Of a DNA stretch of 59,472 bases, positions 23,809-32,706 are shown one piece after another. A program made the translations under genes and the position numbers. The DNA is taken from assembly GCA_025963875.1 (NCBI GenBank), contig JAOPZY010000023.1:1-59472 (forward strand), written 5' to 3'. Under the pieces are notes generated by a model that was not told where the DNA came from, did not search any database, and saw only the letters and a list, made by a program, of their open reading frames with translations. Source of the stretch: Actinomycetota bacterium. Lineage in GTDB: Bacteria; Actinomycetota; CADDZG01; JAHWKV01; JAOPZY01. How positions within the stretch are numbered: position 1 is the first letter of the stretch; each line of letters begins with the position of its first letter.

Positions 23809-24233
23809 CCGAAGACGATCTGCTGGAGCTGCAGATACCGCCGCAGGCGGAGTACGTGGGAACGGCTCGCCTGTTCCTCGCGGCCGCCGGACGCCATTTC
23901 GAGCTGAGCGAGGAGGCGGTCGCGGACGTGAAGGTCGCCGTATCCGAAGTGTGCGCCGACGCCATCGAGGACCTTCGCCGCCCCGAGCACCTGAGGATCG
24001 CCATTCGCCCCGGCGTCGACGCGCTGGAAGTCGCCGTCTCCTCGGAACCTGCCGGGATCGAGGCCGACCTCGAGGACACCACGCCGCCTGCTGGTGAGAT
24101 GGCCCCGTTCGAGCGCCGCCTCAGGGAGCCGCTGGTGCATGCCCTCTTCCCCCACGCCGACTACCAGCCCCGGCAGCACAGGCTGCGGCTGTCGCTGCCC
24201 TGGGAGTTGCCAGAGGACATCGAGGGACCCTGA
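23805..24233 (+). CDS. Second anti-sigma-like HATPase, degenerate N-box
   Basis: The 142-residue product resembles RsbW-type GHKL ATPases: ARLFLAAAGRHFELSEEAVADVKVAVSEVCADAIEDL, then a strand IAIRPGVDALEVAVSS. The expected N-box Asn after E-V-C-A is Asp (SEVCADAI), as in some non-catalytic relatives. The C-terminal PRQHRLRLSLPWEL resembles the last strand of RsbW. It overlaps the STAS gene by 4 bp and is probably the primary partner of that antagonist. No second sigma factor is adjacent, so it may compete for, or tune, the one at 22052-22810. Confidence 0.75.
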   Translation: MTEDDLLELQIPPQAEYVGTARLFLAAAGRHFELSEEAVADVKVAVSEVCADAIEDLRRPEHLRIAIRPGVDALEVAVSSEPAGIEADLEDTTPPAGEMAPFERRLREPLVHALFPHADYQPRQHRLRLSLPWELPEDIEGP

Positions 24234-24262
24234 AGGCACGCTCTCCCTTTATGCTGTGACCC

Positions 24263-25276
24263 GTGGGGGGGCGGAAGGCATGGCTGTTCGTAGGCTCCCT
24301 CGCTGCGCTGGCGGCCACCCCCCGCGGCCGCAGCGCCCTCAAAGGCGCCTTGGTGCTGAGTGAGGTCCTTCCGTCCCCCCTTCATCCTTTGTCGTGGGCC
24401 TCACGGCGTCCTCGGGCCAGCCGTATCGACCTGCCGCATGGCCCCGCCGACCTCTACGAGGGAAGATCGGGGGCGCCGGGGATCGTGCTCGTGCACGGCG
24501 CCAACGCCGGGGGGATCGACGACCCGAGGGTCCGGGACCTCGCGCAGGCCTTCTGCCGCGTGGGCCGGACCGTCCTGGCGCCGTCGCTTGTCCTCGCCGA
24601 GCGGCGGATGGACGCCGATGACGGCCTGCGCATCCTCGATGCCATCGACGAGCTTGCCGACCGGACCGGCCCCGTCGTGGTGGTCGCCTTCTCGTACGGC
24701 GGCGCCCTCGCCCTCTGCGCGCTGGCCCAGCGCCCGTCGATCCAGGCCCGCGTGCGGAGCCTCGCCACAATCGGCACCTACTACGACGTCGTGCACCTCA
24801 TCGAAGGAGTGACGACCGGCAGCGTCTGCGTGAACGGGAGCCTCTATCCGTGGCAGCCCCCTGCTGCGGCGTTGGGCGAGGTCGGCCCGCTGCTGGGCGA
24901 TTTCCTCGGCGGCCGGAGGCTGGAGGTGGTGGAGGAGATCCTCGCCAACCGCGACCCCCGCCGGACCGCACCGCTCATCGCCCAGCTCCCCGACGACGTC
25001 CGGGGCATGCTCGACCGGATCTCCCCCGCGAGACACGTCGACGCCATCCGGGTGCCCGTGCTGGCGCTGCACAGCCGGCTTGACCCCGCCGCCCCGGCCA
25101 TCGAGTCGGCGCAACTCGTTGCGGCGGTGCGTCGACGGGCCCGCTCCCGGCTGACCCTGGTCGGGTCGTTGCGCCATGTGACGCCGGTGGGGACCCTGTT
25201 GGGGTGGGTGCGGGATGCGCCCGGCCTGGTCCGGTTTGCCGCCTCGATCCTGCGGGCCCAGGAGCGCTGGGCCTAG
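24263..25276 (+). CDS. Alpha/beta-hydrolase family protein
   Basis: A 337-residue protein with a hydrolase core. The oxyanion region is VLVHGANAGGIDDPRV (about residue 76). The nucleophile elbow is VAFSYGGALAL (about 133-143, Ala in place of the first Gly of GxSxG). The acid is in ALHSRLDPAAP and the base in GSLRHVTPVG. The N-terminus (WLFVGSLAALAAT) is hydrophobic and may anchor it in the membrane. TATGCT ends 7 bp before the GTG start, consistent with a leaderless transcript. Substrate unknown; esterase or thioesterase activity is plausible. Confidence 0.87.
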   Translation: MGGRKAWLFVGSLAALAATPRGRSALKGALVLSEVLPSPLHPLSWASRRPRASRIDLPHGPADLYEGRSGAPGIVLVHGANAGGIDDPRVRDLAQAFCRVGRTVLAPSLVLAERRMDADDGLRILDAIDELADRTGPVVVVAFSYGGALALCALAQRPSIQARVRSLATIGTYYDVVHLIEGVTTGSVCVNGSLYPWQPPAAALGEVGPLLGDFLGGRRLEVVEEILANRDPRRTAPLIAQLPDDVRGMLDRISPARHVDAIRVPVLALHSRLDPAAPAIESAQLVAAVRRRARSRLTLVGSLRHVTPVGTLLGWVRDAPGLVRFAASILRAQERWA

Positions 25277-25437
25277 GGCGCGCCCGAATAGGGCGTAGCT
25301 GAAGGGAACGACCGGTCCTCCTGCCGCTCAGATGCGGTTTCTAGTGAGAGGGCGCGAGCGGGGGCTCGGTTCTTTGCGCATGGCGTCGCGGCAACCGCAA
25401 CGTGGTTCGCAGAGAACGTCCGCCGCCGGCCCCAAAA

Positions 25438-25489
25438 AAACGTTTGAGTAAATCCCGCCCCTATGGGGGCAGAAAATGCTCAAACGTTT
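25438..25489. repeat. Nested palindrome between convergent genes
   Basis: Perfect 11-bp arms AAACGTTTGAG (25438-25448) and CTCAAACGTTT (25479-25489) surround T/A-rich shoulders and an inner stem GCCCC-tat-GGGGC. It is strikingly AT-rich at its ends compared with the surroundings. It separates the alpha/beta-hydrolase gene from the Uma2 pseudogene, both ending here, and could serve as a bidirectional terminator. Confidence 0.8.
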
Positions 25490-25524
25490 ATAGAATAGCG
25501 TTATGGAGCCTTGGATGGCTCAGG

Positions 25525-26107
25525 CTACACGCCAGCTTCGGTTCCGAGCAGTGCTCCCACCTCGATGACGAGGTCGGGAAGGGCCTGGGGGGAGATCCGC
25601 TCGCCGGCAACGTAGCGCCGGAATTCCTGGTAGCCCTCCTTGTCCGGGGTGTGGGACGCCTCGATGCAACCCTCCTGGAGATTGACGATCCAGCACTCCG
25701 GGACCCCGAAGCGGGCGTAGAGCGGGAGCTTCCTCAGGCGGTCGTAGCGGATCGAGCTGTCGGCGACCTCGATCAACAGCAGGACGTCGTCCCCGATGGG
25801 GTGAGCGTCGGTGTAAAAGGTCGGGCGCGGCTTGAGCAGTATCAGGTCGGGCTGCGGCATCGAGCGGTCCCCGAGGGTGCAGGGGATTCTGAGGCCAGAC
25901 CACTGCCCGTTCGCCGGCGCCGCGAACAAGCAGGGTGAGGAGGTGGGCGACGGTGCCCGCGTGCGGACAGCCGATCGGCGCCATCTGGATGATCTCGCCC
26001 TCGATGAGCTCGACCCGCTCGTCGGGAAGGAGGATGTCTGACTCGCCCATCCGCAGGTATTCCTCGACCGTGAAGCGGCGAGGCCGGGGTTCCAGTGCCG
26101 TTGCCAT
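25525..26107 (-). pseudogene. Uma2-family (DUF820) endonuclease-like gene broken by a frameshift
   Basis: The N-terminal half (MATALEPRPRRFTVEEYLRM, then LIEGEIIQMAPIG) and the C-terminal half (GDRSMPQPDLILLKPRP, DDVLLLIEVADSSIRYD, KLPLYARFGVPECWIVN) together make a normal Uma2 protein of about 190 residues, but they lie in different frames. Removing one base from the GGG run at 25875-25877 joins them as ...VVWPQNPLHLGDRSMPQPDL, the expected family sequence. It is therefore a +1 frameshift or a sequencing error in a short homopolymer. Uma2 proteins have a PD-(D/E)XK nuclease fold of uncertain role. Confidence 0.85.
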
Positions 26108-26124
26108 GGCAGTGATCGTAACGC

Positions 26125-28569
26125 TCAGATTGAGCCGGTGGGATAGGCGATCGGGCCCTCGGTCTGGACCACGACCGTCGACCCGTCGTTCGCCTTCTCC
26201 AGCACGATGAGGTCGTCGAGGCGGGCCTGGACACCCCCCACGTGGGAGATGACCCCGATGAGGCGGCCGGGCAAAGCCAGGCTCTCGACGCCGTCGATGG
26301 CGAGGTCGAGGCTGGCCGCATCCAGCGAGCCGAAGCCCTCGTCGAGGAAGAAGCAGTCCAGCCGGCTCCCTCCCTCCGCCACCGCCTCGGCCAGGGCCAG
26401 CGCCAGGGCGAGCGAGGCGAGGAACGTCTCGCCACCCGAGAGGGTGTCCGGCGACCGGACGACGTCGTTGGCGAGGTCGAGGAGGTGGAACTGGCCCTCG
26501 TCGTCGAAGCGGTACCTGCCGGTGAGCTGGAAGAGCTTCTCGGAGCCCACGCTGGCGAGGCGCTGGCGGTCGGCGTCGAGGAGGTAGGCGATGAACTTGG
26601 CGTCGGTCAGATCGGCCGCCAGCCGCTGGTACACGCTGCGGCGCCCCTGGATCTCCACCGTCCGAGCTTCGAGGATCGCCTGCTGCTCGATGGCCCGGCG
26701 TGCCTGCTCGATGCGCTGCCCCAGGGCTCCGACCGCCTCCGACGCAGCTTGCAGGGCGTCCTCGATCCGCTCCCGGGGCCCCAGCCCGAGCCGCTCCCGG
26801 AGCCCTGCGAGCACGTCTCTGCTCTCCGCCTCGTCGGCCAGGACCTCCCTGCGGAGCCTGACCTGCTCCTCCAGCATCGCGACCCCGGCGTCCCGGGCCC
26901 GCTTGGCTGCGCCGGCCAGGCTCCCGGCCTCGTCCTCGATCCCCGGTCCCTCGACGCCGAGGATGGTCGAGATCCGGATCAGCTCCCCGGCGAGCTGGCG
27001 CCGCTTCGTCGCAGAGGTCTCCAGGAGGCGCTGCGCCGCGTGTGCGGCCTGGGCGGCAACGTCCGCCCCCTTCCGCGCCGCCGCTGCATCCCTGGCGGCC
27101 GAGGCGATGAGCGCCTCCCGCCTCGCCACCTCGGCGGCTGCCTCGACCCCTGACCCGAGCAGCCTCGCCAGGGCCTCGTCCAGCTCGACCAGCTCCTTCG
27201 TCGCGGCAGCCATCTCCTCCTCGGCCGCCTGGAGCTTGGCGAAGGCCGACGAGGCTGCGCCGAGCAGGGCGGCTGCCTCGGCGGCTTGCTCCCTCGCGAC
27301 CCTGACGGCGGTGGTCGCCGCCTGCTCGGCCGCATCCAGCGCCTCCGGCACGGGACCACCGTCGGGAACCACGGTGACCTCCTGCGCGCAGACGGGACAG
27401 GGCTGCCCCGGTCGCAGCTCCGCCCGGAGGAGATGGGCGGCATGGCCCTCCTGCGCCGCGCGAAGGACCCTCTGGGCGGCCGCTGCGGCCGCCTCGGCCG
27501 TTGCGGCAGCTCGCTCCTGGGCTTCCAACGCCTGCGCCGCCCGGGCGGCTGCCGCCTTCCGCCTTGCAACATCCTCCCGGCGGCCCGCCGCTTCCGCCAC
27601 CGTCCGGACACGCCGGGACGACAGGTCGCGGGCAGCCGCCAGGGCCTCGCCGCCGACCTCGGACTCCTTCTGGACAACAGCCGCCTCGGCCGCCTCGGCG
27701 CGGTGTCGCGCCTCCTCGAGGCCGGCCTCGGCGGCTGCGGAGCGTGCCAGTCCGGAATCCTCTTCGGCGGCCAGCGCCTCGAGGACCGAGACCGCCGGGA
27801 TCTGCGTCACCGTCCTGTCGACCAGCTCCGACCGCCGGGCGATCTCCAACAGGTGCTCCTCCGCCGCGGCGACCACCGCCTGCGCAGCGGAGAAGGCAGC
27901 GACGCCCTCCCGCAGGGCGGAGACCCTGGCATCCCGGTCGATCCGCTGCGCCTCAAGGTGGGCAAGGAGCGCCTCCGGCTCGGGTGGAAGGGCCAGAAGC
28001 TCCGCCTGCACCGCCTTGAGCTCGACGTCGATGCCGGCGACCCGTTGCTTCGCGAGGTCTCTCATGGCGTCGACCCGCTCGTAGCGGAAGATGCGCTTCA
28101 GGATCCTGGAGCGATCGGTGGGGGTCGCCTTGAGGAAGCGGTCGAACTCGCCCTGCGGCAGGGTCACCGACGAGCAGAAGGCATCGAAGTCGAGCCCGAC
28201 GATGTCGGCGATGCGGTCGTTCACGGCCCGCTCACCCGACGTGTCCGGCGTACCCTCGCCGAGGCGCTTGAGGATCACCTGCGACGGACCCTCACGCCGG
28301 AGGACCCGGAGCACCTCCCAGCCCGTGCCGTCGACGTCGAAGACCAGCCGCACCCGGGCTACGCCAGCCCCCGAGGTGATGAGCTTCTTGGTGTCCTTGC
28401 CGATCTGGGGCGTCTTGCCGTAGAGGCTGTAGATCAGGGCGTCGAGGACCGAGGACTTGCCCGCACCCGTGGGGCCGACGATGCCGAACAGGCCCCGGTC
28501 CTGGAAGTCGAACGTCGTGGGCGTCCGGTAGGAGCGGAAGCCCTCCAGGGCGAGCTCAAGGGGCCGCAC
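26125..28569 (-). CDS. sbcC: SbcC/Rad50-type ATPase
   Basis: An 814-residue SMC-like protein. N-terminal Walker A is GIVGPTGAGKSSVLDALIYSLYG (G-rich loop about residues 33-41). Two long coiled coils flank a zinc hook CPVC (about 390). The C-terminal half has the signature DTLSGGETFLASLALALAL (about 708) and Walker B LDCFFLDEGFGSLD (about 738). With SbcD it forms the Mre11-Rad50-like nuclease that opens hairpins and trims DNA ends. Its ATG lies 14 bp inside the end of sbcD, so the two are coupled. It is short for the family (often about 1000), mainly in the coiled coils. Confidence 0.94.
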   Translation of the reverse strand: MRPLELALEGFRSYRTPTTFDFQDRGLFGIVGPTGAGKSSVLDALIYSLYGKTPQIGKDTKKLITSGAGVARVRLVFDVDGTGWEVLRVLRREGPSQVILKRLGEGTPDTSGERAVNDRIADIVGLDFDAFCSSVTLPQGEFDRFLKATPTDRSRILKRIFRYERVDAMRDLAKQRVAGIDVELKAVQAELLALPPEPEALLAHLEAQRIDRDARVSALREGVAAFSAAQAVVAAAEEHLLEIARRSELVDRTVTQIPAVSVLEALAAEEDSGLARSAAAEAGLEEARHRAEAAEAAVVQKESEVGGEALAAARDLSSRRVRTVAEAAGRREDVARRKAAAARAAQALEAQERAAATAEAAAAAAQRVLRAAQEGHAAHLLRAELRPGQPCPVCAQEVTVVPDGGPVPEALDAAEQAATTAVRVAREQAAEAAALLGAASSAFAKLQAAEEEMAAATKELVELDEALARLLGSGVEAAAEVARREALIASAARDAAAARKGADVAAQAAHAAQRLLETSATKRRQLAGELIRISTILGVEGPGIEDEAGSLAGAAKRARDAGVAMLEEQVRLRREVLADEAESRDVLAGLRERLGLGPRERIEDALQAASEAVGALGQRIEQARRAIEQQAILEARTVEIQGRRSVYQRLAADLTDAKFIAYLLDADRQRLASVGSEKLFQLTGRYRFDDEGQFHLLDLANDVVRSPDTLSGGETFLASLALALALAEAVAEGGSRLDCFFLDEGFGSLDAASLDLAIDGVESLALPGRLIGVISHVGGVQARLDDLIVLEKANDGSTVVVQTEGPIAYPTGSI

Positions 28570-29734
28570 CCAGCACCTCCTCCTCTAGCTCCCGCACCGC
28601 GGCGATCAGCTCCTCCGAGGCCGCCACCTCGTAGCCGCCGCGGCTCTTCGGCAGGGCATGGAACTCGGCGTACGCGGCGGCCAGCGAGCGCTCCGGACCA
28701 CCGGCGGCCGCCTGCCCGTCGCTGGGGTGGGGCTGCCACGTTGCCTGGGCGAGCACGGCGTCGGGCAGGAAGCTGCGCACCTCGTCGGCGATCCCGAAGA
28801 CCGGCCCAGCGGTGGTGACGCGGATGTCGAGGTAGGCGTCGGCGAACTCGCCCGCCCCGGCCCGGGCACGGAGCTGGTCCATCGTGTCCTCGACCCGGAG
28901 CAGCCGCCGGCCCGAGTCGAGCTGTTGCGACCACACCCGGGGAGGCTTGTGGGCCGACGCCTCGACGAGCACGACCTCCTTGCGGTGGGTCCGTTCGGAG
29001 AAGTCCAGTTGCAGCAGGCTGCCGGCGTAGCGTGCCCGGACCGCTGCCCCGGCGATCTCCTGCGGCCGGTGCACGTGGCCCAGGGCCGCGTAGTGGATGT
29101 TCGGCGGGATCGCATGGACCGTCGCGGCGTACTGTGGACCGACCTGGATCCTGCGCTCTCCCCCGCCGAGCTCGGCCCCCGCCACGAAGAAGTGTCCCGT
29201 CAGGATCCTTACCGCGTCGGGATCGAGGGCATCGCAGAGACGGGCGCAGATCCGCTGGACCCGCTGGTCGTAGCTCTTGAACCACTCCTCGGACTCCTGC
29301 ATGAAGTCCACCACCTCTGCCTCGTGGAGGAAGGGGAAGGCGGCGATGGCGGCGGTCTCGGTCCCGTCGCGGGACGGCACCGTCAGGACGCCTCCCTCGC
29401 TGGGGCGCCGGATGTGGGGGACGAGCAGGATGCCCAGATCCCTGAGCCAGGGCGCCAGGAGGTCGAGCAGGGCCACGGAGTCGTGGTTGCCGGCAATGAC
29501 CACCACGTGGCCGGTGGCATCCGCCAATCGGCGGAGGACGTCGAGGACGAGCGAGATGGCGTCGTAGGGAGCGAACGCCCGGTCCAGCAGGTCCCCGGCG
29601 ACGATGACGAGGTCGACCTTCTGGTCCCGGGCGATGGCGACGATCTCGTCGAAGACCTGCTCGAACTCGGCCCGCCGGTCGACCCGGCCCAGCTTCTTGC
29701 CGACGTGCCAGTCGGCGGTATGGAGGATCCTCAC
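28556..29734 (-). CDS. sbcD: SbcD/Mre11-type exonuclease
   Basis: A calcineurin-like phosphoesterase of about 392 residues. All five metal-site motifs are present: RILHTADWHVGKK, IVAGDLLDRAF, VVIAGNHDSVALL, LTGHFFVAG and YAALGHVHRPQ. It is the nuclease subunit paired with SbcC and should process DNA ends with Mn2+. The start was placed at a GTG directly before RILHTADWH, with a G-rich ribosome site; a longer TTG-started frame runs into a palindrome and is less likely. The gene sits between herA and sbcC in one co-directional series. Confidence 0.93.
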   Translation of the reverse strand: MRILHTADWHVGKKLGRVDRRAEFEQVFDEIVAIARDQKVDLVIVAGDLLDRAFAPYDAISLVLDVLRRLADATGHVVVIAGNHDSVALLDLLAPWLRDLGILLVPHIRRPSEGGVLTVPSRDGTETAAIAAFPFLHEAEVVDFMQESEEWFKSYDQRVQRICARLCDALDPDAVRILTGHFFVAGAELGGGERRIQVGPQYAATVHAIPPNIHYAALGHVHRPQEIAGAAVRARYAGSLLQLDFSERTHRKEVVLVEASAHKPPRVWSQQLDSGRRLLRVEDTMDQLRARAGAGEFADAYLDIRVTTAGPVFGIADEVRSFLPDAVLAQATWQPHPSDGQAAAGGPERSLAAAYAEFHALPKSRGGYEVAASEELIAAVRELEEEVLGAAP

Positions 29735-29766
29735 CACGGGCCCCCCGCCGGGCGGGAGGCCGGCCA

Positions 29767-29982
29767 AGGTGCGGAACTTTTGGGACGTATAGCAACGTTT
29801 TTCTTCCGCACCTCCGAGCGGAACACCTTCGTGACCCTCACAACAGGTCCCCGCCCCGTGCCGGCCAAGGTGTTCCTAGCAGAAGTCCGCAACCCTTTCC
29901 GTGTCTGGCACGGTTTTCGTTGCGGACTTCCTCACGGCCCTGCTGGCCGACGCCCCCGTCTGCGCTCACAACGGTGTCGGCC
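29767..29982. repeat. Cluster of four palindromes between herA and sbcD
   Basis: Four dyads fill this 216-bp spacer. They are AGGTGCGGAA/TTCCGCACCT (29767-29776, 29804-29813) with inner ACGT/ACGT; GGAACACCTT/AAGGTGTTCC (29820-29829, 29867-29876); GAAGTCCGCAAC/GTTGCGGACTTC (29882-29893, 29919-29930) with inner CCGTG/CACGG; and GGCCGAC/GTCGGCC (29945-29951, 29976-29982). The first and third follow the family grammar (outer arm, CTTTT or CCTTT, inner hairpin, TTTC, outer arm). CGGCCAAGGTG is directly repeated at 29761 and 29862. The cluster would separate herA and sbcD transcription. Confidence 0.85.
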
Positions 29983-29983
29983 C

Positions 29984-31654
29984 TCACGACAGGCCCTCGA
30001 AGGGGTCGTCGTCGGCCACGGCCTCCTCCTTGCGCGTCGCCCACGGCGGGAACGGGAACGTGAAGACGAGGGGGGCCGGGATACCGGGCTGGAACAGCAC
30101 CATGGTGCCGGGCTTGAAGAGGCGGGCCCTCGCCCGGGTCGACGGCAGCATCCACCCGTACTCGCTGCGCTCCGCCTCGGCGGCGTCGAGGCGCCCGGTG
30201 ACGCGGATCGACGCGTTCTCCACGACCTCCGGGGCCACCCGGGATGCGGTCTGCTGGGCGCCGATGAGGATGATGCCGAGCGACCGCCCCCGCTGGGCGA
30301 TGTCGACGAGGGTCTCCTTGATGGGCGAGTGCCCCTCCCGGGGGGCGTACTTGTTGAGCTCGTCGAGCAGGACCACCTGCAGGGGCTGGCGCTGGCCCGT
30401 GGCCTCCTTGTCGGCAAAGACCTCGTCGAGGATGGCGCCGACGACAAAGCGCTGGGCGAAATCCTGCAGCTTATGGATGTCCACGACGCAGATGGTCTCG
30501 GCCAGGCGGTCCACGCGCCGGCCGCCGGGGCGGATGAGGCGCCCGATGCGGGCCTCGGCTGCCCGCAGGCGCCGCATGAACGCCTGGGCCGTCCCGCCTG
30601 CCACCCGGCCGGTCCAGGCGAGCTCGGGCTCACTGTCGACGGGGTCGAGGTGCTCCTCGATGACCTCGACCAGGTCGGCCAGGGATGCAACCGACCTTCC
30701 CTCGACCACGGCGACGCCGGGGTGGCGGGGGTCGGGGACCGAATGGCGCTGGAGCTGCGCTCGGACGCGCTCCTCGACGAAGGTGAGCTGCTGGCGGAAG
30801 TCGCCGGTCTCGGTGAAGAGGAAGCGCAGCAGGCCTCGCTCGATGAACTCGAGCGGCGTCCACGAGAAGGCGGTCACCCCCTCCATGCGGGACTCCGTGT
30901 CGGGGATCAGCTCCGGGCCGGCCCGCACCGGCGCCCAGAACGACACCGAGGGGAACGGCTCGGCCGGCACCCCGAGGAGGGTCCACTGCTCCCTTGCCTC
31001 CTCGGTGAGGCGGGCATTGGCCTTGTCGAGCCAGAGCAGATCCTCGCCCTTCACGTTGAACACCAGCGCCCGGAGGTTGGCGGCAGCGGGGCCGACGATG
31101 CCGTGGTGCGCCGTCAGCAGGCGCAGGAAGGCGAGGGCGAACGACGTCTTCGTCGCGACCCCCGAGACGCCCGAGATGGAGGCGTGGGCGCCCTTCGTGC
31201 CGTCGAAGAAGTCGAGGTCGACCCACAGCGGCGCCCCGTCCTTGGCGAAGCCGATGGGCAGGCGCCGCTCCATCTCGTCGGCGTAGAGTGCCTCGTCGCG
31301 GGCCGCGCCCGACACCCGCCAGGCCGGCTCGCCCGGGTCGGGCGCCACCCAGATCTCGGGGACCACGCGGATGGTCTGCACCGTCGCCGACCGGGACTTG
31401 TCGGCGTCCATGGTGAGCTCCTCGGCGATGCGGAGGGTGTCGGACTCGAAGCGGCCCCCCTCGTGCCGGGAGGCCACCTCGGTCACGACGCCGTAGGTGC
31501 GGACCGTGCCCGCCTTCGGCACCTCGGTCTCCACGACCACCAGGTCGTCGAGCTGCAGGTAGTTGGCCTCGTCGATGAGGATCCGGAACTCCGTGGTGGT
31601 GGCCGGCTCCAGGCCCAGCACGAGTCCGACCTGCTCCAGCTCGTCGTCAAACAC
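29984..31654 (-). CDS. herA: HerA-type hexameric DNA translocase/ATPase
   Basis: A 556-residue HerA/FtsK-superfamily ATPase. The N-terminal HAS-barrel-like region includes LDDLVVVETEVPKAGTVRTYG. Walker A is ISGVSGVATKTSFALAF (about 161), Walker B is LQVVLLDELNKYAP (about 428), and the late GAQQTASRVAPEVVENA segment carries the sensor/arginine-finger region. HerA works with NurA to drive 5'-end resection. Its GTG start overlaps the end of nurA by 8 bp, which fixes the start and indicates a translationally coupled pair. Longer upstream frames would lie inside nurA. Confidence 0.92.
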   Translation of the reverse strand: MFDDELEQVGLVLGLEPATTTEFRILIDEANYLQLDDLVVVETEVPKAGTVRTYGVVTEVASRHEGGRFESDTLRIAEELTMDADKSRSATVQTIRVVPEIWVAPDPGEPAWRVSGAARDEALYADEMERRLPIGFAKDGAPLWVDLDFFDGTKGAHASISGVSGVATKTSFALAFLRLLTAHHGIVGPAAANLRALVFNVKGEDLLWLDKANARLTEEAREQWTLLGVPAEPFPSVSFWAPVRAGPELIPDTESRMEGVTAFSWTPLEFIERGLLRFLFTETGDFRQQLTFVEERVRAQLQRHSVPDPRHPGVAVVEGRSVASLADLVEVIEEHLDPVDSEPELAWTGRVAGGTAQAFMRRLRAAEARIGRLIRPGGRRVDRLAETICVVDIHKLQDFAQRFVVGAILDEVFADKEATGQRQPLQVVLLDELNKYAPREGHSPIKETLVDIAQRGRSLGIILIGAQQTASRVAPEVVENASIRVTGRLDAAEAERSEYGWMLPSTRARARLFKPGTMVLFQPGIPAPLVFTFPFPPWATRKEEAVADDDPFEGLS

Positions 31655-32603
31655 CCGCGTACTCCGGGGCGCGGGCCACGGCAGAGCGGATCCGGCGGAG
31701 CACCAGCTGGCGGTCGCCCTGCAGGTGCCACAGGCGCCGCTCGAGGGTGGCGATCGGGACGAGGTTCTGGGGCGAGCGGGTGTCCCAGAAGGGCTTCGAG
31801 GAGAAGCGCGGGAGGTGCGCCGCGGTGAGGTCGGCAAGCTCGACCGCCCGCGGGAGCGGCAGGGAGGCGCTCACCTCGCACCGCGCCACACCGGCCCACG
31901 GGTGGCCACCCGGCGAGGCAGCGAGGCGCAGGTACCACGAGTAGTGGTGGTGGCGCTGGTCCATAAGGGCGAAGACGGGCGTCCGCTGACCCGGTCCCAG
32001 TGCGGGAACGATGGGTTGCAGGCCCCGGTCCAGGTAGCCGCCCTCCTGGCTCTTGATGTAGCCGATGACGCTGAGCGGCAGCTCCCGGCGGAGCCGGCCG
32101 TCGGCGATGACGATGAAGCCCTCGTCGGCGAGGGCCGCAGCCAGCAGCCCCTCCCGCTCCTCCCGCAGGCTCTCGAGGGCGAACCGGACGTCTTCGGGCC
32201 TCGGACCCTTCGCCTGCCGGGACTCGTAGTCGAGCACATCCGAGACGAAAGGCATCTCGGCATGCCGGCCGGGCGGGAAGACGAGCGCCCGGTGCACCTT
32301 GGTCGCCCCGAACCTCGTGGCCCCGTTGGTCTTCATCGCCCCGACGCCGACCGATCCGCACAACCCGGCCACCAGCTCGCCGTCGCTCTCGAGAAAGACC
32401 CTGGCATCGACCCGGCTCACGCCGTCGAGGAACGCCAGCGGCGGGAGTACCCCGACGAGGGGGGTGACGGGCGCCCAGGGGACCTCTTCCACCGGCTGGG
32501 CCTGGCCTCCGGCACCCCCGGCTGCTTCAGGCTCGGGGGCGTCGATGCCGTAGGAGGTCCCATACTCGGGACTCCACGCCTCGACCCACATGCGACCAGT
32601 CAT
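31647..32603 (-). CDS. nurA: NurA-domain 5'-3' nuclease
   Basis: A 318-residue protein with the NurA motifs: a first acidic residue in PLAFLDGVSRVDARVF (about 56), a second in GFIVIADGRLRRELPL (about 164), and LPRFSSKPFWDTRSPQN near the end, which resembles the conserved C-terminal region. NurA is the nuclease partner of HerA; the acidic residues bind Mn2+. It overlaps herA by 8 bp. A Gly/Ala-rich insert (EAAGGAGGQAQP) near residue 30 is probably disordered. Divergent ku begins about 100 bp away. Confidence 0.88.
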   Translation of the reverse strand: MTGRMWVEAWSPEYGTSYGIDAPEPEAAGGAGGQAQPVEEVPWAPVTPLVGVLPPLAFLDGVSRVDARVFLESDGELVAGLCGSVGVGAMKTNGATRFGATKVHRALVFPPGRHAEMPFVSDVLDYESRQAKGPRPEDVRFALESLREEREGLLAAALADEGFIVIADGRLRRELPLSVIGYIKSQEGGYLDRGLQPIVPALGPGQRTPVFALMDQRHHHYSWYLRLAASPGGHPWAGVARCEVSASLPLPRAVELADLTAAHLPRFSSKPFWDTRSPQNLVPIATLERRLWHLQGDRQLVLRRIRSAVARAPEYAGV

Positions 32604-32694
32604 GGTTGCGATGCTACTGAGGGGTACCGACAACCAGAGGGCAATTTCTGCGTCTTCCCAAGAATTCTTCGCGCTCAGGCGGCAAAGCCGGAAG

Positions 32695-32706
32695 TATCAT
32701 GGATGC
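32695..32706 (+). promoter_or_regulatory. Leaderless promoter element of ku
   Basis: TATCAT (32695-32700) is followed by 6 bp and then the ATG of ku. The position fits a -10 with transcription starting at the ATG, and no ribosome site is present. No clear -35 is visible upstream. Confidence 0.45.

Noticed and set aside
28658..31828. A plus-strand open frame of more than 1000 codons opposite sbcD, herA and part of nurA
   Set aside because: It is a GC-rich antisense shadow: composition is Arg/Gly/Pro/His/Asp-rich, no family motif is present, and the opposite strand encodes clear SbcD and HerA motifs.
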